Positions 1 to 9,476 are shown, counted from the stretch's first letter. The stretch is DNA of 50,603 nucleotides from JAVZLH01 sp038883475 (GCA_038883475.1 JAVZMA010000010.1:1-50603); one strand, 5' to 3'. Notes: a model not told the origin generated them from the sequence alone. Made by a program: numbers and translations.

Positions 1-1947
1 ACCGTGAATGTTTATGTTACGCCGACGCCGTTACCGACGCCTGCATTTGTTACGCAGAACAAGCTGGTTTACGAGAGCGGCGCCACATATGAGTGGCTTG
101 ACCCTCATGTCTCCTATTATCAGTATGACTATTGGATACTTTGGCATTCGGTTGAAACGCTATTGTGGTATAATGGAAGCAGCGCCACAGACATAATTCC
201 TTGGCTGGCTGAAAGTTACGAAGAGATAAACGAAACTACTTATGAATTTACGTTAAGACAGGGAATAACATTCCAGGATGGAACACCATTTAACGCGACA
301 GCAGTATGGTTTAGCTTAAATAGGCTCTTAATAATGGATGGAACAAGCGCTACTGGTGTGCATGGAAGTCAAGCAGCATGGATAGTTCAGCAACTAGTTG
401 ACCCTGACGGAGAGTTGTTCACCGGCATGGGCGCTGAACCAAGCTATAACGAAACATGGGTTCAATCAGTATTGGACTTGAATTTTGTGGAGATAGTGGA
501 CAACTATACGATAAGACTCAACTTGAAGACACCTACTACGCAGTTGCCTGCTATATTGGCTGGTCCATGGGCAGGCATAGTTTCTCCAACAGAAACTGTT
601 AAGAAAGACTATGAATATCATGGGTGGAACTTTACAGCGGAACAGCAACCCCAGTACAATTACACGCAGTATTTCATACATATGGCGGGTTCAGGAGACA
701 CTTACTTTAATGTGCCAGAAAATGGATGGACGTTCGGAACCGGACCTTACTATGTTGAAAGCGTCGACGCTACAACATACAAGATAGTTTTGAAAGCTTA
801 CAATAACTATTGGGGCGGACCAAACAACATGAACTTGCCACCAGCAGGAAAGCAGAGAATACAAACCATAGAATACGTATATCAACCAAGCTTCACTACG
901 AGGTTACTTGACTTAAAGCAGGGAACAGCAACAGCGATAGCTGTCGCAGCGGCAGATATATACCAAGTTGTTGACAAAGACACATGGCTTAACCAAGGCG
1001 TTCTGAAATCTATAATACCTGGTGTAACGGCTCATGGGCCGGTGCCGACATTGAACACTTGGTGGCTAAACTTCAACACTAACGTTACAAACCCTGATGG
1101 AACATACAGAGAATGGCAACCCTTCGCTGACTGGCGAATCAGAATGGCTGTTGCATGCTCAATCAACATGACATACGTGAACATATACGTTAACAACAGG
1201 TTAAGCGTATTAGCAAACAACCTGATTCCTCCAGGAACAGTTCCTGAAGGCAGCGCCAACCCAAATATCAAACCAATATTCTCATTTAACCTAACCAAGG
1301 TCGAAGAACTGCTCAGGGACGCCTATGAGCATCCGATGACAAGCGCAACCCATGACATGTATTTCTACAATGGAACAAAAATACCAGCAGGAGTTGTTGA
1401 CAACACATTTAGCGCATCCAAGCCTAGAGTCGTGGAGTTTTACGTGCAAAGCGGAGCAACGACTTTCATACAAATCTTGACAACAATGATTGAAAACTTG
1501 AACTCAAAAGCAAGAGCTGTAACAGGGTCAAGGTCAGCTTTACAATTCCGCCTTGTAATTGTACCTGGTGGACAGCAATACACGTTAGCCTCAAAACATC
1601 AAATAGATGGCTACATGGGCGGTTGGATTGCTGATTATAACCATGTGCTGAACTGGCTTCAGCCGATGTGCTATTCCAGAGGAACATATCCATCGTGGAA
1701 CCTTTGGAACGTAACAACTCTAGACGACCTTTACGCGCAAGCGGTGCAAGCAGACAAAGAAGGCAATGTTACAAGACTACTAGAAGTAGTTGACGAAATG
1801 AACACTATTATTAATGAGCTTCTGGTATACATGGTTTGGTGGCATGACACTGCATACTTTATACGCTCCTCTTGGCTGCAAGGATGGTACGTAAACCCAG
1901 TTTACGGAGTAGACCTCTGGTCAACAATGTACTACGAACAACCATAA
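1..1947 (+). CDS. ABC transporter substrate-binding protein, family 5 (peptide/oligopeptide), 5' truncated
   Basis: Extracytoplasmic solute-binding protein of the DppA/OppA (SBP_bac_5) type. It captures peptides or similar solutes outside the membrane and delivers them to the permeases encoded just downstream. The reading frame is open from the first base, so the signal peptide and true start lie outside the window. The Pro/Thr-rich stretch near the start (TPTPLPTP) looks like the linker after a lipoprotein or signal segment. Family hallmarks are the early block with WLAESYE and FTLRQGITFQDGTPFNA, which is the classic core of the family, and aromatic-rich C-terminal lobes. The visible part is about 648 residues, long for the family but usual for archaeal members. 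The stop is followed at once by an assembly gap. Substrate specificity cannot be read from sequence. Confidence 0.93.
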   Translation, partial: TVNVYVTPTPLPTPAFVTQNKLVYESGATYEWLDPHVSYYQYDYWILWHSVETLLWYNGSSATDIIPWLAESYEEINETTYEFTLRQGITFQDGTPFNATAVWFSLNRLLIMDGTSATGVHGSQAAWIVQQLVDPDGELFTGMGAEPSYNETWVQSVLDLNFVEIVDNYTIRLNLKTPTTQLPAILAGPWAGIVSPTETVKKDYEYHGWNFTAEQQPQYNYTQYFIHMAGSGDTYFNVPENGWTFGTGPYYVESVDATTYKIVLKAYNNYWGGPNNMNLPPAGKQRIQTIEYVYQPSFTTRLLDLKQGTATAIAVAAADIYQVVDKDTWLNQGVLKSIIPGVTAHGPVPTLNTWWLNFNTNVTNPDGTYREWQPFADWRIRMAVACSINMTYVNIYVNNRLSVLANNLIPPGTVPEGSANPNIKPIFSFNLTKVEELLRDAYEHPMTSATHDMYFYNGTKIPAGVVDNTFSASKPRVVEFYVQSGATTFIQILTTMIENLNSKARAVTGSRSALQFRLVIVPGGQQYTLASKHQIDGYMGGWIADYNHVLNWLQPMCYSRGTYPSWNLWNVTTLDDLYAQAVQADKEGNVTRLLEVVDEMNTIINELLVYMVWWHDTAYFIRSSWLQGWYVNPVYGVDLWSTMYYEQP

Positions 1948-1953
1948 TCCCCA

Positions 1954-2051
1954 NNNNNNNNNNNNNNNNNNNNNNNNNNNNNNNNNNNNNNNNNNNNNNN
2001 NNNNNNNNNNNNNNNNNNNNNNNNNNNNNNNNNNNNNNNNNNNNNNNNNNN
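1954..2051. other. Assembly gap (98 N) inside the transporter operon
   Basis: The run of N is a scaffold placeholder. The DNA to its right encodes only the last 86 residues or so of a DppB-type permease. Permeases of this family are usually over 300 residues, so some 700 bp or more of real sequence are missing and the N count does not measure the true distance. Unlike the gap near 10971, the flanks do not repeat one another. Confidence 0.97.
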
Positions 2052-2313
2052 TTACAGACACGCCTTAAAAAACGCCTTAATCCCAGCAGTAACCCTCACA
2101 GGAATATTCTTCGCAAGTCTTCTAGGAGGCGCCATGATCACCGAATACGTGTTTTCATGGCCCGGTGTTGGGCAACAAGCCTTAAGGGCTATATTTCAAG
2201 GCGACAGTAACTTCATACTCATCTACAGCCTAGTGTTTGCAACTATTATTGTGTTAGCCAACTTGGTGGTTGACGTTCTTTATGCTTTCCTTGACCCGAG
2301 AATAAGATACTAG
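2052..2313 (+). CDS. dppB: Peptide ABC transporter permease DppB/OppB, C-terminal fragment
   Basis: This is the 3' end of the first inner-membrane permease of the peptide transporter. The frame begins inside the gap, reading YRHALKNALIPAVTLTG and then a segment with ITEYVFSWPGVGQQALRAI, and ends DPRIRY before TAG at 2311. These are the conserved end of the BPD_transp_1 permease domain, and the DPRIRY terminus is typical of DppB. Everything upstream, including most membrane helices, is lost in the gap. The next permease begins 10 bp downstream after a GGGGGAA ribosome-binding stretch, so both are in one operon. The fragment reflects missing assembly, not a broken gene. Confidence 0.92.
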
Positions 2314-2323
2314 GGGGAACAAA

Positions 2324-3283
2324 ATGAGTGGGCAAACTGTAAAAGCTAGAAAAGGCGAATGGGAAGCAAGGCTAGCAGACATAAAATACTCATTGCACCT
2401 TTTAAGGAAGAACCCCCTTGTAGTGACAGGCATCGCCATCGCAGCCTTCTTCATTGCCGTAGCTTTATTAGCCAACTTTATAGTAGATCCAAAATTGGCA
2501 TATCCAGAAGGCTATCCAGGTGAGATGTACCCATTTGACAGAAAGTACATGTGGAACGCTAACCATTTTATACAATGGGGACCTGGAATATCGCTTTACA
2601 ATGGTCCAGAGTTTTTCTGGCTTGGAACAGATTCTTATGGCAGAGATTTGTTAAAAATGATAATCCTCGCCATACCAGTGGACCTTTACAATGCCGCAGT
2701 AATCACCATAATCGCAGCTGTTTTCGGCACTTTACTTGGGGCAATAGCTGGTTACGCCGGAGGAGTCATCGATGAAATCATACTCAGAATTACTGATGTT
2801 TTCTTCGCTTTCCCAGGATTAGTTTTAGCCCTAGTCTTTGCTTCAATACTTGGAAGAAGCTTGGAAACATTACAGTTGGCAATAGTCTTAGTGTGGTGGC
2901 CCCCCTACGTCAGACTTATGCGCGGACAAGTGCTAAGTGAAAAAGAAAAACCCTACGTGGAAGCATTAAGGGCATTAGGGGCAAGCCACACCCGCATCCT
3001 CTTTAGGCATATCCTTTTAAACTCAATTTTTCCAATACTTGTACAGGCAACAATGGATTTCGGAGGGGTAATCCTAACTTTTTCAGCCCTCATGTTTTTA
3101 GGCTTCTCACCAAGCCCAGCCATCCCAGAACTTGGGAACCTCGCCGCCGACGGTTACGGACACATCTTTGATGCTCCTTGGGTGATAATCTTTCCGGGAC
3201 TGACGATGCTCATAATATCATTAGCCTTTAACCTCGTTGGAGACGGTTTAAGAGATGTGCTTGACCCCCGTTTAAGAAGGTGA
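2324..3283 (+). CDS. dppC: Peptide ABC transporter permease DppC/OppC
   Basis: Second membrane subunit of the peptide importer. An N-terminal cytoplasmic stretch of about 35 residues leads into a first membrane helix (residues ~36-55, VVTGIAIAAFFIAVALLANF). A periplasmic region with the conserved FWLGTDSYGRDLL block follows, then five helices of the BPD_transp_1 domain. The ATPase-docking EAA loop is visible as EALRALGASHTRILFRHILL near residues 205-225. The C-terminus DGLRDVLDPRLRR is the usual DppC ending. Length (319 aa) fits the family. The ATG at 2324 has a GGGGGAA ribosome site just upstream, and the stop overlaps the next start by 4 bp (GTGA), which indicates translational coupling. 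Confidence 0.95.
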   Translation: MSGQTVKARKGEWEARLADIKYSLHLLRKNPLVVTGIAIAAFFIAVALLANFIVDPKLAYPEGYPGEMYPFDRKYMWNANHFIQWGPGISLYNGPEFFWLGTDSYGRDLLKMIILAIPVDLYNAAVITIIAAVFGTLLGAIAGYAGGVIDEIILRITDVFFAFPGLVLALVFASILGRSLETLQLAIVLVWWPPYVRLMRGQVLSEKEKPYVEALRALGASHTRILFRHILLNSIFPILVQATMDFGGVILTFSALMFLGFSPSPAIPELGNLAADGYGHIFDAPWVIIFPGLTMLIISLAFNLVGDGLRDVLDPRLRR

Positions 3284-4395
3284 AAAACCATTTGAAAAAG
3301 CAAGGCAAAGACCAACCGGTTCTAGAAATCCGAAATCTAAAATTAGACTTTCACACTTACAGAGGTGAAGTTAAAGCATTAAACGGCGTAGACCTAAAGC
3401 TTTACCCAGAAGAAGTTCTAGCAGTGGTAGGCGAGTCAGGCTGCGGAAAATCCGTCACTGCACTCGCCATCACCGGACTGCTTCCAGAAAACGCCTCCAT
3501 AATCGAAGGAGAGGTTCTCTTCAAGGGGGAAAATCTGCTTAAAAAGTCTAAGGAGGAAATGCGCGAATTTCGAATGAGCGAATGCGCCATAGTTTTCCAA
3601 GATCCAGCAACCTATCTAAATCCCGTGTTAAAAATGGAAACGCAACTAAAAGAGGCAATCCTACTTAATAAGGAAGCGTTGAAAAAAGCTGTAATCGCCG
3701 AAGAAAAGGGGAAGAAAATCGGGTACCCAGAATTTCTAGCCATGAAAGCGAACTCGAACGAAGTTTCAGTTAAAGATTACAAAGTTTCGCGGAAAAAAGT
3801 CAACAAAATGGCTAAAAAATTGATCCTAGACATTTTGAGACTTGTGAAATTGCCGGATCCAGAAAGGATTTTGCAGTCTTATCCCCATGAACTTTCAGGG
3901 GGAATGAAGCAAAGGACTATGATTGCCATGGCTCTTGCGAGAAGACCATCCATTTTTTTGGCTGACGAAATAACAACAGCCTTAGACGTGACTATCCAAG
4001 CCCAAATACTCCATTTATTAAAGGAACTGCGGAGAAAAATCGCCACATCAACCCTAATGATAACGCATGATCTTTCGGTTGCTGCTGAAATCGCGGACAG
4101 AATAGCAGTGATGTATGGAGGAAACGTCGTTGAAGTCACGTCGACAAGGAAACTCTTTAGGAAACCCATGCATCCCTACACTCAACTGCTCTTAAAGGCA
4201 ATTCCTAACATACTAAACCCAGTTGAACGTTTAGAGTCTATACCCGGGACTGTTCCAGAGATGATTAATCCCCCGCCTGGATGCCGTTTTCACCCAAGAT
4301 GCCCCTTCGCCATGGAAGTTTGTAGAAAGGAAAGACCAAAACTTGAGGAGGTTGAAGAAGGACATGAAGTTGCATGTTACCTCTATAAACGATGA
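3280..4395 (+). CDS. dppD: Peptide ABC transporter ATP-binding protein DppD/OppD
   Basis: Cytoplasmic ATPase that powers peptide uptake together with the second ATPase downstream. Visible motifs: Walker A GESGCGKS (~residues 52-59), Q-loop region IVFQDPATYLNP, ABC signature LSGGMKQR, Walker B IFLADEITTALDVT and switch His in MITHDL. In the Walker B block the usual DEPTTALD reads DEITTALD, a mild change outside the catalytic Glu. The C-terminal oligopeptide/dipeptide extension is present (HPYTQLLLKAIPN, then PPGCRFHPRCPFAMEVC). There is an insert of about 45 charged residues between Q-loop and signature. The GTG start is coupled to dppC by a 4-bp overlap. Confidence 0.95.
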   Translation: MKNHLKKQGKDQPVLEIRNLKLDFHTYRGEVKALNGVDLKLYPEEVLAVVGESGCGKSVTALAITGLLPENASIIEGEVLFKGENLLKKSKEEMREFRMSECAIVFQDPATYLNPVLKMETQLKEAILLNKEALKKAVIAEEKGKKIGYPEFLAMKANSNEVSVKDYKVSRKKVNKMAKKLILDILRLVKLPDPERILQSYPHELSGGMKQRTMIAMALARRPSIFLADEITTALDVTIQAQILHLLKELRRKIATSTLMITHDLSVAAEIADRIAVMYGGNVVEVTSTRKLFRKPMHPYTQLLLKAIPNILNPVERLESIPGTVPEMINPPPGCRFHPRCPFAMEVCRKERPKLEEVEEGHEVACYLYKR

Positions 4396-5413
4396 GGCAA
4401 AAGACAATACAATGCTAAAAGTTAGAAATCTCAAAGTGTGGTTCCCAATCAAAAGCGGCGTAATCCAAAGAACCATAGGCTATGTAAAAGCAGTGGACGG
4501 CGTTGATTTCGATGTGGTGAAAGGTGAAACTTTAGGGATAGTTGGGGAATCTGGATCTGGAAAAACAACCTTAGCAAGGAGCATCTTAAGGCTTGTAAAA
4601 CCAACTTCAGGGGAAATACTCTTCAACGGAATAAACATAGTTAAGGCAAAAAGAAGGGAGATGAAAAAAGTCCGTAGGCACATACAAATGATTTTTCAAG
4701 ACCCCTACGCTTCGCTTGATCCTAGACAAACCGTTAGCTCAATTTTGTTTGAAGCGATGAAAATACATGGTGTTGTAAAAAACAGGTCTGAAGCATTGGA
4801 GAAAGCCGTTAAACTTCTTGAAACGGTGGGCTTAAGTGAAGAGCACCTCTATAGATTCCCTCATGAGTTTAGTGGTGGACAAAGGCAGAGGATTGCTGTA
4901 GCACGGGCTTTAGCTGTAAACCCAACTGTTTTGTTGTTGGATGAGCCCACATCGTTCCTTGACGTTTCTGTTCAAGCGTCAGTTCTAAACCTGCTTAAAG
5001 ACCTCCAAAAAGAGTTCAACTTAACGTATTTGTTTATAACTCACAATTTGGCTGTTGTGCATCACATGAGTGATAGAGTCGCCGTCATGTACCTAGGCAA
5101 GATTGTAGAGATAGCGGATAAAGACACTATTTATTACGAACCTAAACATCCTTACACCTTTCAACTCATGGCGGCTATACCATTGCCTGACCCAGAAGCC
5201 AAAAAGAGGGAAGTGCTTTTAGAAGGTGACGTCCCAAGCCCGATAAACATTCCGCGTGGGTGCCGTTTTCATCCAAGGTGTAGGTATGCAACTGAAAAGT
5301 GTAGGAAGGAGGAGCCGCAGCTTTTGGAAAGGGATGGACGGTTGGTTGCGTGTCATTATGAGATAGATTTTCCAGTTGAAGAGGTTACTGGTGAATTAGA
5401 GGATGAGCGATAA
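4364..5413 (+). CDS. dppF: Peptide ABC transporter ATP-binding protein DppF/OppF
   Basis: Partner ATPase of DppD. Motifs: Walker A GESGSGKTTLARS, Q-loop MIFQDPYASLDPR, signature FSGGQRQRIAVARAL, Walker B VLLLDEPTSFLDVS, H-loop FITHNLAVV, and the C-terminal peptide-transporter extension (HPYTFQLMAAIPLPDP, then PRGCRFHPRCRYATEKC). The frame overlaps the end of dppD. The start is uncertain: ATG at 4364 follows GAAGAAGG, while ATG at 4412 begins right at the domain (MLKVRNLKVWFPI). The last codons overlap a tiny membrane ORF that begins at 5403. The pair DppD/DppF indicates a heterodimeric ATPase engine. Confidence 0.94.
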   Translation: MKLHVTSINDEAKDNTMLKVRNLKVWFPIKSGVIQRTIGYVKAVDGVDFDVVKGETLGIVGESGSGKTTLARSILRLVKPTSGEILFNGINIVKAKRREMKKVRRHIQMIFQDPYASLDPRQTVSSILFEAMKIHGVVKNRSEALEKAVKLLETVGLSEEHLYRFPHEFSGGQRQRIAVARALAVNPTVLLLDEPTSFLDVSVQASVLNLLKDLQKEFNLTYLFITHNLAVVHHMSDRVAVMYLGKIVEIADKDTIYYEPKHPYTFQLMAAIPLPDPEAKKREVLLEGDVPSPINIPRGCRFHPRCRYATEKCRKEEPQLLERDGRLVACHYEIDFPVEEVTGELEDER

Positions 5414-5555
5414 GGAGGAAGAGAAGAAAAAGCTCGGCTGGAAGGATTATGTAGCTATTGTAATTGCTATGTTGACGACAACTCTTCTTCCGCTATTAGT
5501 TATTATTTTAATACTTCTGGTGGTTTTGGCAATTATTCGCTTCATAATTTTTTAG
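5403..5555 (+). CDS. Small membrane protein at the end of the peptide transporter operon
   Basis: A 50-residue ORF with a charged, Lys/Glu-rich N-terminus (MSDKEEEKKKLGWKDY) followed by about 33 strongly hydrophobic residues, enough for one long or two tight membrane spans. It begins 11 bp inside dppF and ends 14 bp inside the convergent gatE 3' end. I do not recognise a family. The coupling to dppF suggests it is translated with the transporter and may be an accessory or assembly subunit, which is inference. Its composition and clean start and stop support a real gene, though short hydrophobic ORFs can arise by chance. Confidence 0.6.
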   Translation: MSDKEEEKKKLGWKDYVAIVIAMLTTTLLPLLVIILILLVVLAIIRFIIF

Positions 5556-7446
5556 CTTGTTCCAGCTTCTTTTTTATTAATTCGCTGACTAATTCTGCTT
5601 TTGCTCTGCCTCTTACTTCCCTCATAACCATGCCCATTATTGGTCCGAAGGCTTTCTCGCCGTTTTTTTTAATTAGTTCCTTGTTGCAATTTATTATGTT
5701 TTCAATTATTTTTTCCAGTTCTTCTTTTGATAGGGTTTTTAAGCCGAGGCTTTCAATCGCTTCTTTTAGGCTTTGTCCTTCGTGTTTTGATAGCCATATG
5801 ACAATGTCTTGGAGGGCTTCCTTTGTTAGTTCTCCGGCGCTGATGCATTTGAAGATTTCTTTTATTTGGTTTTCTGAAATTTTCTCTATTTGTACGCCGT
5901 CGCGTTTTAGGGCTTTCATGGTTTCTGTTAAGAAAACAGCGATTGTTGTTGGCGAGACCTTGCTTTCTTTTGCTATTGTTTCAAATAGCTCTGTGTATTC
6001 TGAGTCCATAATTTGTTTGGCTAATTTTTGATTTAATCCGTAATCGCGCGTGAATCGCTCAAGTTTTTGTTCTGGCAATTCTGGTAGGCGCTCGAGAACT
6101 TGCCTTAGGTAATCTTCTGTTATTTGTGTTGGCGGAATGTCTGTCTCTGGGTACATGCGAGCTGCTCCTGGGCGTGGGCGCATGTAACGTGTTGTTCCGT
6201 CTGGGTTTGCTGCGCGGGTTTCTTCTGGCACGCCTTTTAGGGCTTCGTTTGCTCTTTCTAAGACGGCTTTTAATGCGTCTTTGGCGTTTTCTGGGGTGTC
6301 TGCGACAAAGACTACGGCGTCTTCTTCTTTGGCATTTACCATTTTTCTTAATGCTTCTATTTCTTCTTCTGTTATTCCGTAGGCTGGGAGTTCGTCTGTG
6401 TGGAATATTCCGCCTACTCTGCCCCAGAACTTTGCGCGGTCAGCCATTTCTGTTCCTAGGCGTATGTTTGGCATGAGCTCTCTTTTGAGGAAGCCTTTGA
6501 ATTTTGGCAGTTTTACTGCTAGGATTTTCTGGTTTTTTTCTATGGCTTTCTGGAGGACTTTACACTTTGTTTTTTTGAAGGCTTGCGTTACCTCGTAGAA
6601 TTCTGGTTTTAAGTCTTCTTCTTTTGCTCCTATTTTTTGTAGTTCTTGGTTGATTTTTATTAGGTTTAGTTGTCTTTGCACTTCGTATTCTATTACTAGG
6701 GGGATTAGTTCGAGTTCTTGGACGCCTTTTATTTCTGTTAGGGCGCCGTTTGGAATTGATACATTTAGGTCTTGGCGGATTGTTCCTAGGCCTCGCATCG
6801 CTTTTCCAGTAGCCCTCAGTATTCTTCCTATTGCTAAGGCTACTTCCTCGGCTTCTTTTGGCGTGTTTATTACGGGGGCTGTTGCAACTTCTATTAGGGG
6901 TATGCCCAATCTGTCTATTCGATAACGTATTATGTTGTCTTCTTCGCCTGTTTTGCGGGCGGCGTCTTCTTCTAGGCTTATGTGTTGGATTGGGACGGTT
7001 TTGTTAGCGATTTTTATTTGTCCGTTTAGGGCTATGACACATGTGCGTTGGAATCCTGTTGTGTTTGAGCCATCTATTACTGTTTTGCGCATTACGTGGA
7101 TTTCGTCTACGGGTTTTGCGTTCATTAGTAAGGCGGCTGTTAGGGCTATTTCTACGGCTTCCATGTTTAATGGATGCGGTGGTTCTTCGTCCATTTCCAC
7201 GAGGCAAGATGTTCGCGTGTCTGCTTCGTACTGGATTTTTACGCCTTTTTGGAATTCGAAATAGGCGGCTGGGTCTATTTGGCCGAGTTCGCTTTGGGTT
7301 GGACGTAGTCTGCGCAGAAAGGTGATTTGTGGTTGTTCTTTGAAGAGTTCTGGTTTGCATTTGCAGAAGAGCTTGGCTGAAGTAGCTAGTTGTTGATGGA
7401 TTTCTAAGCCGACTTTTAAACCAAGTTTTTCGTAGTCTAGTTGCAT
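5542..7446 (-). CDS. gatE: Glu-tRNA(Gln) amidotransferase subunit E
   Basis: Archaea-specific subunit that binds mischarged Glu-tRNA(Gln), activates the glutamyl group with ATP and receives ammonia from GatD to make Gln-tRNA(Gln). The N-terminal GatB/E catalytic region is clear: GLKVGLEIHQQLATSAKLFCKC, then YPETDIPP and related blocks. Residues ~280-390 contain the GatE-specific GAD insertion (GRVGGIFHTDELPAYG). The C-terminus is a YqeY-like helical tail that reads the tRNA elbow (PIMGMVMREVRGRA). At 634 aa the length is normal. It lies 4 bp downstream of gatD on the same strand, the usual two-gene operon, and converges on the transporter operon. Confidence 0.97.
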   Translation of the reverse strand: MQLDYEKLGLKVGLEIHQQLATSAKLFCKCKPELFKEQPQITFLRRLRPTQSELGQIDPAAYFEFQKGVKIQYEADTRTSCLVEMDEEPPHPLNMEAVEIALTAALLMNAKPVDEIHVMRKTVIDGSNTTGFQRTCVIALNGQIKIANKTVPIQHISLEEDAARKTGEEDNIIRYRIDRLGIPLIEVATAPVINTPKEAEEVALAIGRILRATGKAMRGLGTIRQDLNVSIPNGALTEIKGVQELELIPLVIEYEVQRQLNLIKINQELQKIGAKEEDLKPEFYEVTQAFKKTKCKVLQKAIEKNQKILAVKLPKFKGFLKRELMPNIRLGTEMADRAKFWGRVGGIFHTDELPAYGITEEEIEALRKMVNAKEEDAVVFVADTPENAKDALKAVLERANEALKGVPEETRAANPDGTTRYMRPRPGAARMYPETDIPPTQITEDYLRQVLERLPELPEQKLERFTRDYGLNQKLAKQIMDSEYTELFETIAKESKVSPTTIAVFLTETMKALKRDGVQIEKISENQIKEIFKCISAGELTKEALQDIVIWLSKHEGQSLKEAIESLGLKTLSKEELEKIIENIINCNKELIKKNGEKAFGPIMGMVMREVRGRAKAELVSELIKKKLEQAKKL

Positions 7447-7450
7447 GTTT

Positions 7451-8782
7451 TCACTCTTCTTGTGGAAGGGTTCGCGGCGAGATTTCGCCAGCTATGTTTG
7501 TTTTTAGGAGGGTTTTTGCTTCTTCTGGTTTTTTGGTTTGGGCGAGGGTCCACATGAGTTTTACTAGGGCTGTTTCTGGAAGCATGTCCTCAAGCGGGAT
7601 TACTCCCAAAGCGAGTAAGTCGCGTCCTGTGTCGTAAACGTTCATGTTTACGCGTCCCCAAATGCATTGGGATGTCATGGCAACGATAACGCCTTTTTCA
7701 ACTGCCTTTTCTATTGCCTTATAGCATGTTTTGCTTACGTGTCCTAAGCCTGTTCCTTCTAGGATTATGCCTTTGTAGCCGTTTTCCACGTGCCAGTCTA
7801 TTACCGCGGGGTTCATGCTTGGGTAAAATTTGATTAGGGCGGCTTTTTCGTTGAATTCTGGTTTTAAGACGAGTTTGTTTTCGGGGTTTCGCCTCTTATA
7901 GTCTTGGGTTAGCATTTGTATTTTTTGGTTTTGTATGCGTGCTAGTGGCTGGGCGTTTACTGTTTTGAAGGCGTCTCTGCTGCTTGTGTGGCATTTCCGC
8001 ACTTTTGTTCCCCTATGCAGTATTATTGCGGTGTCGCTTGTTGTTTCGTGCATGGCAACGGCGACTTCTGCGAAGGGCGCATGGGCGGCTGCTGTAACCG
8101 CGCCTATTAGGTTTGTTGCTGCGTCTGAGCTTGGGCGGTCTGCTGAACGCTGCGAACCGACGAGGATAACTGGCACGGGTAAGTTTTGCAAAGCGAAGCT
8201 TAGGGCTGCAGCAGTATAACCCATTGTGTCTGTGCCGTGGGCTAAGACTATGCCGTCGACGCCTTCGGTTATTTTTTTGGCTATGGTTTCAGCCATTTCC
8301 TTCCAGTGGGAAGGCGTTAGGTTTTCGCTGAAGATGCTGAAAAGTATGTGCGCGTCAATGCGGGCTATACTGCTTAATTCGGGAACTACGCTGTACAAGT
8401 CGCTTGCCGATAAAGCGGGACGAACAGCACCAGTCCTATAGTCTACGCGACTTGCGATTGTTCCACCAGTGCTGACTATGGCAACTTTTGGAAGCGCAGG
8501 GTTTTGTTCTGGAAGCGGAGGCGCAGCAAAAGCAGGTTTTGCACCCATACCTATCTTCTCTATCCTTGTGTTTGGTGTTATACGCACACCAATATTGTAG
8601 CCACTCTTAATTTTGATGACAATATGCTTTTCATCGCCATACTCAGAACGCGGAATCAAAATACCCTCATACACGGAGTCATCTTTCGTTATGCGTATCA
8701 TGTCGCCTATTTCAACTTCAGCCCGTTTTATGGCTTCCAGCGCCTCTCCTTTGTAACCTGAAAACTCTTCCTCTTCATTCAT
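7451..8782 (-). CDS. gatD: Glu-tRNA(Gln) amidotransferase subunit D (asparaginase-type)
   Basis: Amidase subunit that hydrolyses the side-chain amide of Asn or Gln and passes ammonia to GatE. After an N-terminal Tudor-like barrel (residues ~18-75, GDMIRITKDDSVYEGILIPR) comes the L-asparaginase fold. The first catalytic Thr sits in VSTGGTIASRVDY (~residue 107), and the second Thr-Asp pair in LAHGTDTMGYTA, with a Lys later in GSQRSADRPSSD and beyond. Length 443 aa is typical. The gene opens the gatDE operon. The upstream 200 bp contains A/T-rich stretches, but no promoter could be assigned with confidence. Confidence 0.97.
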   Translation of the reverse strand: MNEEEEFSGYKGEALEAIKRAEVEIGDMIRITKDDSVYEGILIPRSEYGDEKHIVIKIKSGYNIGVRITPNTRIEKIGMGAKPAFAAPPLPEQNPALPKVAIVSTGGTIASRVDYRTGAVRPALSASDLYSVVPELSSIARIDAHILFSIFSENLTPSHWKEMAETIAKKITEGVDGIVLAHGTDTMGYTAAALSFALQNLPVPVILVGSQRSADRPSSDAATNLIGAVTAAAHAPFAEVAVAMHETTSDTAIILHRGTKVRKCHTSSRDAFKTVNAQPLARIQNQKIQMLTQDYKRRNPENKLVLKPEFNEKAALIKFYPSMNPAVIDWHVENGYKGIILEGTGLGHVSKTCYKAIEKAVEKGVIVAMTSQCIWGRVNMNVYDTGRDLLALGVIPLEDMLPETALVKLMWTLAQTKKPEEAKTLLKTNIAGEISPRTLPQEE

Positions 8783-8982
8783 CTCTTAATTCTCCAACTT
8801 TGATTGAAAAGAAAGACAGTTTCAGTCTTTAACTTTATCGCATATGTCGAACTAAATTGTTTTGATGACAAGAGCATTATTTTTATAGGCTAGCTGTTAA
8901 ACTAACTTTATGCTTAAAAGCGGAAGTAGATTCAGAATTCTGTTTAGCTTGGTACAGTCCTTAGGATTAGTCTTGTTGTCCA

Positions 8983-9342
8983 ATGGTATTCAGCATTTAT
9001 CATTGGAGGATTAAAAGGCTTATGAGTTTAAGAAACATTTTGAAAGTAAAACTCAAAGCACTGTTAGAAAAGCTAGTCGGAGAACAACCGATCTTTTTGC
9101 TGTTAGGTATGGTAATTTCCATTCCACTAAATTACTGTACGCCTCTTTTTCCTTCAGTAATATTCCTTCTAATTAGTTTAATCACATTTATTGTTGCTGC
9201 ATTCATTTTAGCTTTAAGTAGAACCTTTACAAAATTAAAACTCCTATTTTTGGGAGCAAGTATAATATCTGTCCTATTCGCTTTTCGCGCATTCTTCTTT
9301 TTAATTATTAAAAATACAGTATATAACAATTTGTTTTGTTGA
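8983..9342 (+). CDS. Small integral membrane protein, unknown
   Basis: An ORF of up to 119 residues; the ATG at 9022 (MSLRNILKVKL) is an equally good start and would give 106. A basic N-terminus is followed by three hydrophobic spans at about residues 47-65, 66-85 and 88-112. The composition is rich in Leu, Ile and Phe. No family is recognised. It sits alone between gatD (divergent) and the provirus remnant, in DNA visibly richer in A/T than gatDE. It may be host or element-derived. A 34-codon ORF at 8910-9014 overlaps its start and is not convincing. Confidence 0.5.
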   Translation: MVFSIYHWRIKRLMSLRNILKVKLKALLEKLVGEQPIFLLLGMVISIPLNYCTPLFPSVIFLLISLITFIVAAFILALSRTFTKLKLLFLGASIISVLFAFRAFFFLIIKNTVYNNLFC

Positions 9343-9476
9343 AGCGTATAGTTTTTGTGCGCTTTTTGACATGTTCGCGGAATTGTTTGTGTCTTTTTCT
9401 AGAAGAAGATTTCACTAACGGTTAAATCCTCGTTTGTATATTAAATTTTGAAAAGACGAAATAAGAGGAGAAGGGA

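Noticed and set aside
6126..6476. Leu/Arg-rich ORF on the plus strand opposite gatE
   Set aside because: It is a shadow of the gatE coding frame with repetitive Leu and Arg composition; no start signal and no family.
8910..9014. 34-codon ORF with TATA-like element upstream
   Set aside because: Low complexity signal, overlaps the start of the more likely membrane ORF, and no ribosome site.
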